Assembly (NCBI GenBank): GCA_964387955.1
Contig: CAYLXX010000017.1
Coordinates: forward strand, 1 to 19,154
Origin: CAYLXX01 sp964387955
GTDB lineage: Bacteria; Patescibacteriota; Microgenomatia; UBA1406; GWC2-37-13
Direction: 5' to 3'
Length of the DNA stretch: 19,154 nucleotides
The notes beneath the pieces were generated by a model, which saw only the letters and a list, made by a program, of their open reading frames with translations, made no database searches and was not told the origin of the DNA. This document shows, one piece after another, positions 6,822-14,083 of the stretch (positions are counted from its first letter, which is position 1; each line of letters opens with the position of its first letter). Position numbers and translations under genes: made by a program.

Positions 6822-8087
6822 ATGAATGTTGAAGGCCACATGGGGAGACGAGAGTTTGTAATAGCAGCTGCAGGACTAGTTGGAGCAGTAATAGTCGCGC
6901 GGCTAGATCCAGAAGAAACAAAACATAGGTTCACTCAACCAGAACTCCCTAACTTTCCAGCTATACCAGATAAAATCATTCTTCCTACAGCCGAAAATTG
7001 GGATGAAGCCCATTTTGAAGACGCAGTGGATCAAGCTATTGATCAATCGCTCGATTGTAAAACTCCGACCACAATTCAACTCCCATTTGGCGAGATGCTT
7101 TTTAAGCATAAAATAAAAAGAGATTTTCCCAAAGGGGCAGCGGTCATTTTCCAGGGAAACTGCACCAACTTGAAACTTGCAGAACCACTCTCTCATCTTG
7201 ACTCCAAAAAATGGGGATCAAAAACACACAATCTAATAGAGTTTAATTTAGATGAAGATGCCGCGGTAGGATTTGATGGGGTTTTTTTTGACGGAGGTTC
7301 GAGTAAAGCAGGTAAAGGTGGCTATTCTGCACCGGTTAGTCCTTGGGACTCAGTACTGAGAATCACTGGCACTGGACCAGGGTCTGGCACCGCCCCCTCA
7401 AAGCAGAACATTGAGTCACGCCACGGATCGGTTTTTATCCGCAACTGTCTTTTCCTCAACTCTGAATCCGAGGGAGCTCTCGTCCAAAATGTTGCCTATG
7501 CCGAAATGACCAATACATTCGGGAGAAACCTTGACTCACTTTTTGTTCCGTGTTGGGTGACAAAGTTCAAAGGTAAGAATTTATATGCCGAAAATATTTT
7601 ATCCGATGGAGTTTATATCCAAGACTGCGGGGAAGGGGTTCTTGAAGACTCAATGGTACGCCATGCCAGACAAGGATTTGACATCCAAGGTTCAAAAAAT
7701 CTTACGTTACGTAACTGTCACGCAATCGATTGTGCAGAGGCTTTCTTGATTACCGAGTCTCCTTCCTCTCAAACACGAGCCAAAAATATAGATATATCTG
7801 GCTCTCACAGCGTCGATTGCGCACTTGCTTACTCCCTTACCTCTGTTGATAATGTTTCAATCCAGCACTGTACCCATGCCGGCTTAGGCAATTGGTACAA
7901 TAGTTTTGATTTCATGCACACCGGTATAACTAGTCGAGATAATTTACTGAGAGTCAACGCGGCTGTTTCGGTTAACCGCAACTATACGCACCCTACTTTT
8001 AGAAATATCATGATGCAGATTAGTCCACACGCACCTTCGGGTTACCGAACGCCAAATGAAATGAACATTGAGTACTTCCAGGGATGA
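6822..8087 (+). CDS. Exported right-handed beta-helix protein (pectate-lyase-like fold) with twin-arginine-like leader
   Basis: A 421-residue protein. The N-terminus has a twin-arginine pattern, GRREFVIAAAGLVGAVIVA (Arg9-Arg10 then a hydrophobic core), suggesting Tat-type export or a membrane anchor. From about residue 140 the sequence consists of short beta repeats rich in Asn, Cys, Gly and Asp (FIRNCLFLNS, VLEDSMVRHA, LTLRNCHAID, IDISGSHSVD, VSIQHCTHAG), the signature of a parallel beta-helix as in polysaccharide lyases, NosD-like and phage tail proteins. No specific catalytic set can be assigned, so lyase, hydrolase or pure binding are all possible. It starts six bases after the dehydrogenase and is probably co-transcribed. 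An alternative start is the ATG at 6840. Confidence 0.72.
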   Translation: MNVEGHMGRREFVIAAAGLVGAVIVARLDPEETKHRFTQPELPNFPAIPDKIILPTAENWDEAHFEDAVDQAIDQSLDCKTPTTIQLPFGEMLFKHKIKRDFPKGAAVIFQGNCTNLKLAEPLSHLDSKKWGSKTHNLIEFNLDEDAAVGFDGVFFDGGSSKAGKGGYSAPVSPWDSVLRITGTGPGSGTAPSKQNIESRHGSVFIRNCLFLNSESEGALVQNVAYAEMTNTFGRNLDSLFVPCWVTKFKGKNLYAENILSDGVYIQDCGEGVLEDSMVRHARQGFDIQGSKNLTLRNCHAIDCAEAFLITESPSSQTRAKNIDISGSHSVDCALAYSLTSVDNVSIQHCTHAGLGNWYNSFDFMHTGITSRDNLLRVNAAVSVNRNYTHPTFRNIMMQISPHAPSGYRTPNEMNIEYFQG

Positions 8088-8111
8088 GTTACACTTCAGG
8101 TTGACACATTA

Positions 8112-8140
8112 TTGACATGGAAAGTAAATCTATATATATT
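8112..8140 (+). promoter_or_regulatory. Strong predicted sigma-70 promoter
   Basis: TTGACA (8112-8117), a 17-base spacer, then TATATT (8135-8140). A second TTGACA at 8101-8106 lies 18 bases before TAAATC (8125-8130), so two overlapping promoters are possible. Predicted start is near 8147, leaving a leader of about 19 bases that contains the Shine-Dalgarno site. Confidence 0.7.
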
Positions 8141-8149
8141 TCCTTATAG

Positions 8150-8156
8150 AAGGAGG
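8150..8156 (+). promoter_or_regulatory. Shine-Dalgarno site deciding the start at 8166
   Basis: AAGGAGG lies nine bases before the ATG at 8166. It shows that the longer open frame beginning at 8112, which would overlap the promoter, is not the real start. Confidence 0.75.
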
Positions 8157-8165
8157 GAAAGTTCT

Positions 8166-8345
8166 ATGAATGCAATGATGATATATAGACTAATTGGTAT
8201 AGTAGTAGCGATAGCTGGTTTTTTTGTTTTATTCAATAGCTTCAGTAGTGGAGGTGGTATAAGCTTAGGAACATTAGTCTCACCAGCAATAATGATTTTA
8301 GTCGGCTTTTTTATCATATATAAATCTATTAAGATGAAAAAGTAA
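8166..8345 (+). CDS. Small two-helix membrane protein
   Basis: A 59-residue protein with two hydrophobic segments (about residues 6-24 and 36-53) joined by a Gly/Ser-rich turn (SFSSGGGISLG) and ending in a basic tail (KSIKMKK). The family is not recognised. The start is supported by the AAGGAGG site and by a near-consensus promoter, giving a complete expression unit for a very small protein. Both ends of a helical hairpin would face the same side, probably the cytoplasm by the positive-inside rule. It may be a small stress or envelope peptide, but no function can be assigned. Confidence 0.6.
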   Translation: MNAMMIYRLIGIVVAIAGFFVLFNSFSSGGGISLGTLVSPAIMILVGFFIIYKSIKMKK

Positions 8346-8376
8346 GCGCTCGAGGTTTGTAAAAGTCCTATAGTAA

Positions 8377-8405
8377 TTGACATATCTCCTAGTTCTCTAT
8401 ATAAT
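8377..8405 (+). promoter_or_regulatory. Perfect consensus sigma-70 promoter
   Basis: TTGACA (8377-8382), exactly 17 bases, then TATAAT (8400-8405). All twelve consensus bases are present. The ATG at 8412 is at the predicted transcription start, implying a leaderless mRNA or a small RNA. Confidence 0.85.
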
Positions 8406-8411
8406 TTGCGG

Positions 8412-8591
8412 ATGGAAAACAGACACGAAGAACATGCAAGAAGAGTGAGGATGATTGATTATGAGGTAATAACAAGAGACTTACGAGATTCAAACTTATT
8501 AAAGGAAAAACTTAATCAAATAGCCGGTTTATGTATAAATTTTCTAATGCAGATGAAACCTGGAGAATATGCGCCGAGATTTAGAAACTAG
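8412..8591 (+). CDS. Possible 59-residue protein from a leaderless transcript
   Basis: An open frame of 59 codons begins exactly where the consensus promoter would start transcription. The product is hydrophilic and basic at its N-terminus (MENRHEEHARRVRMIDYEV), with a probable helix over about residues 18-45 (TRDLRDSNLLKEKLNQIAGL). No family is recognised. A later in-frame ATG at 8451 follows AGTGAGG too closely for good spacing. Because nothing but the promoter and reading frame supports it, a non-coding RNA is an alternative. Confidence 0.4.
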   Translation: MENRHEEHARRVRMIDYEVITRDLRDSNLLKEKLNQIAGLCINFLMQMKPGEYAPRFRN

Positions 8592-8673
8592 AATTACTAA
8601 ATACAACTATGTGTATTTGATTGCACGAGATGGACAAAGTTCTCAACCAATCGGATATGGAGATATATTAAAT

Positions 8674-10269
8674 TCAGGGAGTCGTTGATCTGAAAAAAGA
8701 CTGTACAGTAGCGTATTGCGGGTTATGAGAGAAATCTTCATTAATTAAGCCTTCATTGCCTCCGACACCCATGTGCCAATAGTTAAATCCGACTATATTG
8801 GTTCGTCTGGCTGCCCCCATCGAATCTTGCACTTGTTGAACAGTATTGCCGCCGGTGACCGTACCCCACTCGCCGATAATAATGGGTGTGGTTGGGTAGC
8901 GGGCCTGAAGTTCATTTAAGTCATTAGCCATCGTGTCACCTACTAACTCAGGATAGTGATCAATGGTGATATTGCCCATTTGAGCGATTGTTGCATCTTC
9001 TAAAATGCCGTGCCAGTCGGGATTGTTATCCCCCCAGGTTACAAAACCATCAAAGCCAAAATAGCCTATTTTAATTCTGCCGCCCAGACCAATCTGTTGA
9101 AACGCACCTGCAGATGTAGTCATGGCGCTGCGTAACCATTGATTAAAACCCGCGGCACTTGGAAAAATGCAAATGCTATTTGAACAGTATGTGATGCCTT
9201 GTATACCGCCGTTTTGCGGCTCGGGAATCGGAGTAAAAATATCACCATCCTGAAACAGAGTGGGATTAGCTCTAATATAGCTGGAAATCAATTGTAAATA
9301 ATCGATACTAGGATTTTTGGGAGTATTATATATTCCTTCAAATGCAAGCGGCATGTGCCGATGCCAAACATGCAATCCCCGTGCATGAATTGCCTGCACC
9401 CAGGCTGTAGTGTAGGCCACTGCATTGCCGCAACTAGGATTATCATAGGGCGTCTCCACAGCAATATAATTAACACCTAAGTTGGCAGCTTCGTTAACCC
9501 ATTGCTGTATAAAACTAGCAGACCGTTGATTACAAACTCTATCTTTTGTTTCCTTCATCGAAGACACAGACTGTATATTCCACGGTTGATGGAGTACACC
9601 TGTTGGTGTAGGTGGTACAATTGCAGTGGGTGTAGGGATGGGGACTCGAGTTGGTGTTGGAGTGACCGTAGGTATTGTAGTTATAGTAGGGGAAAGAGAT
9701 GTTGTTGGCTGAGCAGTAGGCGTCGGAGAAAGTCTGTGACGTTTTCTTAGCGTATCACGCGAAGTTGAAGCACCAAGCACATCGTTTGAAAGAGAAATTT
9801 TATTAATATCGACAGTATAGTTTGTCGGATACCAAAAACTGGCTGTAAGTGACGTAACTTGTGTACTTGAATTAAGCCCTTTAAATTCGGTTAATGGTAT
9901 CGTCACAGTCTGTACACCGTCTCGACAGTTGTCAATATACTTTTCTAATATAACTTTGTTTTCCTTATTGGACGCAGCCTGCTGAAAATACAAAGTAGCT
10001 GCATCACCGGATAGAACACATAAACCATGTAAATCAAGATCAACTACCAGTGTGCTTTTATTTTTTAAAATATTGGCCGAGACTGGTATGTTTTTTATTA
10101 TGTACTCTTTGTTTCCCTGAATCCGCAATGGTTGAGTTATCAAATCTTCTGAAGTTGTTCCCAGTACTTTACTGCCTTGATTTTCGGAGATAAACTTTGA
10201 GACGAGTAAAATATTAAGAAAAATGCTAAGAAGAAGTACTAGAAAAGTAACTACGTAAGCTTTTTTGAT
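8674..10269 (-). CDS. Membrane-anchored clan GH-A-like glycosidase with N-terminal beta-sandwich; apparent ATC start
   Basis: A putative cell-surface glycoside hydrolase. From 10269 the frame encodes a basic start and a hydrophobic anchor (IKKAYVVTFLVLLLSIFLN), but that stretch has no ATG, GTG or TTG. The first conventional start is TTG at 10143, which would drop the anchor (489 residues instead of 531). I use the ATC at 10269 because a near-perfect promoter lies just upstream. After the anchor come a beta-sandwich, possibly carbohydrate-binding (about 43-170, ending near FWYPTNYTVDINKISLS), a Pro-Thr linker, then a TIM-barrel-like domain (about 230-531). Glu350 in IPEPQNGG fits the clan GH-A acid/base, and Glu467 in IIGEWGT the nucleophile. 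GH family and substrate cannot be named. Confidence 0.75.
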   Translation of the reverse strand: MKKAYVVTFLVLLLSIFLNILLVSKFISENQGSKVLGTTSEDLITQPLRIQGNKEYIIKNIPVSANILKNKSTLVVDLDLHGLCVLSGDAATLYFQQAASNKENKVILEKYIDNCRDGVQTVTIPLTEFKGLNSSTQVTSLTASFWYPTNYTVDINKISLSNDVLGASTSRDTLRKRHRLSPTPTAQPTTSLSPTITTIPTVTPTPTRVPIPTPTAIVPPTPTGVLHQPWNIQSVSSMKETKDRVCNQRSASFIQQWVNEAANLGVNYIAVETPYDNPSCGNAVAYTTAWVQAIHARGLHVWHRHMPLAFEGIYNTPKNPSIDYLQLISSYIRANPTLFQDGDIFTPIPEPQNGGIQGITYCSNSICIFPSAAGFNQWLRSAMTTSAGAFQQIGLGGRIKIGYFGFDGFVTWGDNNPDWHGILEDATIAQMGNITIDHYPELVGDTMANDLNELQARYPTTPIIIGEWGTVTGGNTVQQVQDSMGAARRTNIVGFNYWHMGVGGNEGLINEDFSHNPQYATVQSFFRSTTP

Positions 10270-10277
10270 ATATAAAA

Positions 10278-10306
10278 ATTATATAAAATCTACAAAATGG
10301 AGTCAA
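10278..10306 (-). promoter_or_regulatory. Predicted sigma-70 promoter for the glycosidase
   Basis: On the reverse strand TTGACT (10306-10301), 17 bases, then TATAAT (10283-10278). Predicted start is near 10271, two bases before the ATC codon at 10269. It is divergent from the promoter at 10333-10361. Confidence 0.75.
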
Positions 10307-10332
10307 ACTTGGGATTTTTTGATAAATATTAG

Positions 10333-10361
10333 TTGACTTTGTTGATGATTTAAGTTATCGT
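10333..10361 (+). promoter_or_regulatory. Predicted promoter for the cysteine-rich surface protein
   Basis: TTGACT (10333-10338), 17 bases, then TATCGT (10356-10361), a weaker -10. The ATG is 14 bases further on and has no ribosome binding site. It forms a divergent pair with the reverse-strand promoter, the -35 boxes lying 26 bases apart. Confidence 0.4.
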
Positions 10362-10375
10362 TAACATAACGTTTC

Positions 10376-12385
10376 ATGAGACAATTCGACTTAAATCCCC
10401 GCAATAAATATTTTGGTACTATCTTCTTATTTGTGTTTCTCGCTATTTTGACTATCGGAATTTATGTGGCTAACGCCAATAAACAATCATACTCTAACAG
10501 ATCAAAAGCAGCCGAAATAAGTTCTGGTACGGACAAAAGTTATATTTTAGAACCATTCATTATAGATGCGTCAAATTTAACCGTAGAAACTAAACCATGG
10601 TTTCAGGTTGTATCAAACGGTACGCCAGCACCAACTAAATCTTCAGATTCTCCAGCTGTTTTATACCTACATTTTCAATTTCTTTATGGAGCCGATCCAA
10701 ATAGAAGCCCATATATAGATATTTCTAATGTTACCCTCACTCAGCCAGGAGTGGCGACTCAATCTTTTACACCTAGCCCGAGTCATTTAGATAGTACTCA
10801 CGATAGAACTGACCTCATGGGTTATCAATGCGATTTATGGCATGATCACCATGTAAATATACAAGCAACATTTACTTATAATACCGGGCAGCAGAAAACT
10901 GTATATTGGAATGAAATAGAGTGTTTATTCACTGATAGTACTGCGCAGTTATTATTTTTAGATTTAAGACAAATTAACTACACTTTGACCAACCATTCTA
11001 CTGGAATAAATATCCAGCGTATTAATTATTCAGATAATAGAATTAATTACCCCGATCCATTTACCGGACTTATTGATAGCACTCATCCTCATTCAGCCAC
11101 TACAGATTGTGACAGAACAGTCTCATCACCGCATAATACTCTTGCAGTAACATTTAATGGGTCGACACTAAATATACCCGATACCTTGTGCGGATCAAGA
11201 CCAACATATGAAATAGTGCCTCCTTCTCCCACTTTATGTCCTTCTTGTAGACCTCCAACACCAACACATGACCCTCAGGCTATAATCTTACCAATTCATT
11301 ATGCTAGCGCTACTCATCCAATTGAAAATCAATACATCACAATACTGGGTTATGGGCGTGTAGGTGGAATCGGTAATACAGCACCAGCCGGTACCGAAAG
11401 AATTTATCTAAACCAATCACATACATACGAAGTGCCGTGCCCAGGTCGAGGAAACTACCAATTTCATTATAGTTTGCCAAATAGCCAAGATTCAGGACAA
11501 GTATATTTTACTAGCCCTCAAAGATTTATTGACTGTGGTGAGAACTTACCGACAAGAGATGTCTCTGATAGCTTCTATAACGGTCAAGGATTAACTCCCA
11601 CCATAGACATTACTATAGTTCAGTGTCATGTTGGTCAAACATGCTCAAATTGTGGCGGAGATCCAGGTCATTGTTATCCAGATTGTAATGGTGGTTGGTG
11701 TAATGGGGGATTTTGCCAAACCTGTAGCCCAGCCGCTACAAGCACACCTAAGCCAACAAAAACCCCGACACCGACACCAACTTTTACACCTACGCCCACC
11801 CCTACTATACCTACCTATCGTGTAGCCGGAAGAGTCTTTAATATCGGATTATCACCCACACCGATTCAGTGTAACAATGTAAATATAGGTGCTGGAGTGA
11901 ACGGAAGAGCAGTAATATTATATCCCACATACCCGCCACAACCTAGTGTCATGGTGACGACCGCTCCTTATCAAGGAGTTGACGGAGCTTTCATCTTTGA
12001 TGGAATCCAAAATGGTTCATATGCTTTGTGTCATGGCACAGCAAACTTGGGGCCATACGCATGTACTTATCCAGCAATAAATCCCGTAACCGGTTGTATG
12101 AATATCAGTGTTCAGGGAGCTTCGCAATCTGGTATCCGCTTTATCCACAGTAGTACTCCGACACCAACGCCTACTCCAATCATCAGTCATGCCCCACCTG
12201 GCTGCTTTGCCACTTTACAATTGTGTCAGTCAAATTGCCCGGGGACATGTGTACGACAAGGAACATTGTATTGTTGTGGTGGCCTTGAGTCACTATCCTC
12301 TTCGCCTACACAATCGACGTCTACCTCCACTACCAGTCCAAGCCTGCTTGATACAATAATAAACTTCTTTAAGGGGTTATTCTGA
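10376..12385 (+). CDS. Large anchored, cysteine-rich surface protein of unknown function
   Basis: A 669-residue exported protein not assignable to a family. Residues 13-32 form a membrane anchor. Residues about 50-400 are beta-rich and Asn/Thr/His-rich, probably two extracellular sandwich domains separated by a short Pro/Cys hinge near 280. A cluster of eight cysteines in 34 residues follows (Cys417, 423, 426, 433, 437, 442, 447, 450; SNCGGDPGHCYPDCNGGWC in the middle), then a Pro-Thr linker, another beta domain, a second six-cysteine cluster (610-634, ending YCCGG), a Ser/Thr tail, and a terminal amphipathic segment LLDTIINFFKGLF. The clusters could be disulfide-locked knots or metal sites. 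An adhesin or attachment role is only inferred from the architecture. Confidence 0.65.
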   Translation: MRQFDLNPRNKYFGTIFLFVFLAILTIGIYVANANKQSYSNRSKAAEISSGTDKSYILEPFIIDASNLTVETKPWFQVVSNGTPAPTKSSDSPAVLYLHFQFLYGADPNRSPYIDISNVTLTQPGVATQSFTPSPSHLDSTHDRTDLMGYQCDLWHDHHVNIQATFTYNTGQQKTVYWNEIECLFTDSTAQLLFLDLRQINYTLTNHSTGINIQRINYSDNRINYPDPFTGLIDSTHPHSATTDCDRTVSSPHNTLAVTFNGSTLNIPDTLCGSRPTYEIVPPSPTLCPSCRPPTPTHDPQAIILPIHYASATHPIENQYITILGYGRVGGIGNTAPAGTERIYLNQSHTYEVPCPGRGNYQFHYSLPNSQDSGQVYFTSPQRFIDCGENLPTRDVSDSFYNGQGLTPTIDITIVQCHVGQTCSNCGGDPGHCYPDCNGGWCNGGFCQTCSPAATSTPKPTKTPTPTPTFTPTPTPTIPTYRVAGRVFNIGLSPTPIQCNNVNIGAGVNGRAVILYPTYPPQPSVMVTTAPYQGVDGAFIFDGIQNGSYALCHGTANLGPYACTYPAINPVTGCMNISVQGASQSGIRFIHSSTPTPTPTPIISHAPPGCFATLQLCQSNCPGTCVRQGTLYCCGGLESLSSSPTQSTSTSTTSPSLLDTIINFFKGLF

Positions 12386-12396
12386 GCTCAATTGGA

Positions 12397-12425
12397 TTGC
12401 GTTTTTTGGTCGAATAGTGTATACT
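12397..12425 (+). promoter_or_regulatory. Predicted sigma-70 promoter
   Basis: TTGCGT (12397-12402), 17 bases, then TATACT (12420-12425). The ATG at 12436 is ten bases after the -10 box, so the leader would be about four bases. Confidence 0.5.
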
Positions 12426-12435
12426 ATAGGTATAT

Positions 12436-12879
12436 ATGAAAGAGCGAGAACCAATGCCACGTTTGAGGAAATATTTGATAAGCGGTGTCGTACTTTTAGG
12501 TCTACTTGATCTTTCTATTGGCAAGATCGATTCCTCCTCCTCATCTCCATCTACCGGCCCTAACACTGGACCTCAGACCAATTCTTTAGGCATGGTAAAC
12601 TTATTGAACGAAGCAGAAGAAGCGGCACAAGAGTTTTTTTTCCCTCCCTCAAAACCAAAGGTTATACAGCCAACTTCCTCAAGCCCTGATCCCAGCTATC
12701 ACTACAAGTTTTATATTGGAAATTGTCCCGTCAAGCCTAACAAGCCTAATGACAATAAACCTGTCGAAAATTGCGTAGTGACAGATGACCCAAATCCCGT
12801 TAAAGCATCCTACGGCAACGATTCTTTTGAATATTATTATTCAAAAGATGACGACTCCATGCCAGAGATAGACAAATAA
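12436..12879 (+). CDS. Short exported protein, unknown
   Basis: A 147-residue protein with a basic N-terminus and one hydrophobic segment (about residues 9-30, RLRKYLISGVVLLGLLDL), then a Ser/Pro/Thr-rich, flexible, acidic body. Two cysteines (in IGNCPVKPN and VENCVVTDD) could form one disulfide. The C-terminus is strongly acidic with a YYY tract (FEYYYSKDDDSMPEIDK). No family is recognised. An in-frame ATG at 12454 is an alternative start. It lies between two other anchored proteins and is probably an envelope component. Confidence 0.5.
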   Translation: MKEREPMPRLRKYLISGVVLLGLLDLSIGKIDSSSSSPSTGPNTGPQTNSLGMVNLLNEAEEAAQEFFFPPSKPKVIQPTSSSPDPSYHYKFYIGNCPVKPNKPNDNKPVENCVVTDDPNPVKASYGNDSFEYYYSKDDDSMPEIDK

Positions 12880-12930
12880 TGTTTAAATAATCATTAAAAT
12901 ACTTTCATTTTAAGCTATAGTTAAAATGTA

Positions 12931-13389
12931 GTGAAAAAAATACTTTCTTTAAAAGCCCTGGTAATATTCCTGATTGCTGTTTCTGCAGTGGTTGTGTTTA
13001 TACTAAGCGTCATTGCACTCAGACCACCGGCGCAAACCTCCAAGGCTCAAGAGGCAGTTCCCACACCAACGCCCGACTGCAGTAGATCAAGTGATCCATT
13101 TTGCAACACACCAACTCCCACTCCTAAGCAGATTATCGGTGTAGGTTCGGGTACAGATACCCCTGTTCCCATCGATACTTCAGCACCAACCATAGTCATA
13201 TCTCCGAGTATGTCAGTTGGCTCCTCGACTTCTCAAGACTCTGGCGGTTCCGCAGGTTCTGCTAATTCTGGTTCGACTGCCACTCCAACTCCTGTCGGGT
13301 CGCTTTTGGGAGCAGGATTTATCGGCCCGGGACAAATTGTCATGATTGCAACTCCGCTTGTGATTATTGGTCTTGCTTTAGTCTTGTAA
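12931..13389 (+). CDS. Short surface protein with membrane segments at both ends
   Basis: A 152-residue protein with a GTG start. The N-terminus (MKKILSLKALVIFLIAVSAV, continuing to about residue 30) is a signal or anchor. The middle is Pro/Thr- and Ser/Gly-rich (VPTPTPDCSRSSDPFC; SQDSGGSAGSANSGS), and the last 25 residues are hydrophobic (IVMIATPLVIIGLALVL). No LPXTG motif precedes the C-terminal segment, so sortase attachment is not indicated. If both ends are membrane-embedded, the centre would form an exposed loop or stalk. TATAGT at 12916-12921 lies nine bases before the start codon, and there is no Shine-Dalgarno site. Function unknown. Confidence 0.55.
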   Translation: MKKILSLKALVIFLIAVSAVVVFILSVIALRPPAQTSKAQEAVPTPTPDCSRSSDPFCNTPTPTPKQIIGVGSGTDTPVPIDTSAPTIVISPSMSVGSSTSQDSGGSAGSANSGSTATPTPVGSLLGAGFIGPGQIVMIATPLVIIGLALVL

Positions 13390-13405
13390 TTCTTACATTT
13401 TTTTT
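13385..13405 (+). terminator. Possible weak intrinsic terminator
   Basis: TGTAA-TTC-TTACA followed by eight Ts. The five-pair stem is A/T-rich and overlaps the stop codon of the preceding gene, so the hairpin would be weak; the T tract is the better part of the evidence. Confidence 0.3.
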
Positions 13406-13481
13406 ACAGATAATATACCCAACTATTACGATGAGTGAGGTTTTTTTACTCTACCATTAAGGTATGTCTTCATCACTGTGG

Positions 13482-13492
13482 AAGGGGGTGAT
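13482..13492 (+). promoter_or_regulatory. Strong Shine-Dalgarno site
   Basis: AAGGGGGTGAT matches the ideal AAGGAGGTGAT at 10 of 11 bases, five bases before the ATG at 13498. It decides that start. Confidence 0.75.
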
Positions 13493-13497
13493 GATCT

Positions 13498-14082
13498 ATG
13501 AAGGGGTATATACATGAAGTTTGGTGGATGATGCTTCTTAAGGGACTCGCACTGCTACTATTTGGCATTGCCGCAATAGTCTGGCCTGATTTAACTCTGG
13601 TGACGTTGTCGCTCATTTTCGCAGCTTTTCTTTTTATATCAGGCGTAGTTAATATTATTACAGGAATCGGCACCATCGCTCACAGACACGGTTGGTTTCT
13701 TAAAATTCTGATGGGCATCCTTGAAGTAGGAGTCGGCGTGTATCTTATGAAGTCGCCATTGGTTACTGCAGCTGTTTTCATATTGATTACAGGCGCAATT
13801 TTTATCATACAAGGTATTATTGCACTCATTGCCGCGTTTACTGATACTGACGATCCTGGAGCGAGGTTTTTGGCGATTATTATCGGTATTTTGGGGATTA
13901 TTGCCGGTTTTCTGATTATCCGCTATCCCGCAACAACTGGCTTGACCTATGTGTGGATATTAGGAGCCTATGGCATAATAGCAGGCGCTCTGGAAATAGC
14001 TGGAGCATTAAGCTTTAAATCTGTGGCTCACAACATGGGAGAAATTTCAGCATCTAAAAAAACTTCGACGGCTCGACGATAA
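13498..14082 (+). CDS. HdeD family (DUF308) membrane protein
   Basis: A 194-residue integral membrane protein with six hydrophobic segments (about 12-30, 35-60, 66-84, 88-114, 122-141, 147-170) in three repeated helical hairpins, as in the HdeD/DUF308 family. Family hallmarks include GIAAIVWPDLTLVTL, the repeated loops ending in P-x-T (WPDLTL, SPLVTAA, YPATTGL), and a C-terminal GALEIAGAL. HdeD is linked to acid resistance in enterobacteria; the role in other bacteria is unclear. The start follows a near-perfect Shine-Dalgarno site. Its stop lies one base from the end of the convergent reverse-strand gene, with no terminator evident between them. Confidence 0.88.
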   Translation: MKGYIHEVWWMMLLKGLALLLFGIAAIVWPDLTLVTLSLIFAAFLFISGVVNIITGIGTIAHRHGWFLKILMGILEVGVGVYLMKSPLVTAAVFILITGAIFIIQGIIALIAAFTDTDDPGARFLAIIIGILGIIAGFLIIRYPATTGLTYVWILGAYGIIAGALEIAGALSFKSVAHNMGEISASKKTSTARR

Positions 14083-14083
14083 T

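Noticed and set aside
8112..8165. Longer start for the small membrane protein at 8112
   Set aside because: It would put the start on the -35 box of a strong promoter and ignore the well-spaced AAGGAGG before 8166.
8598..8620. AAATAC...GTATTT inverted repeat as a terminator
   Set aside because: Six A/T-rich pairs with an eight-base loop and no T tract on either strand; too weak to call.
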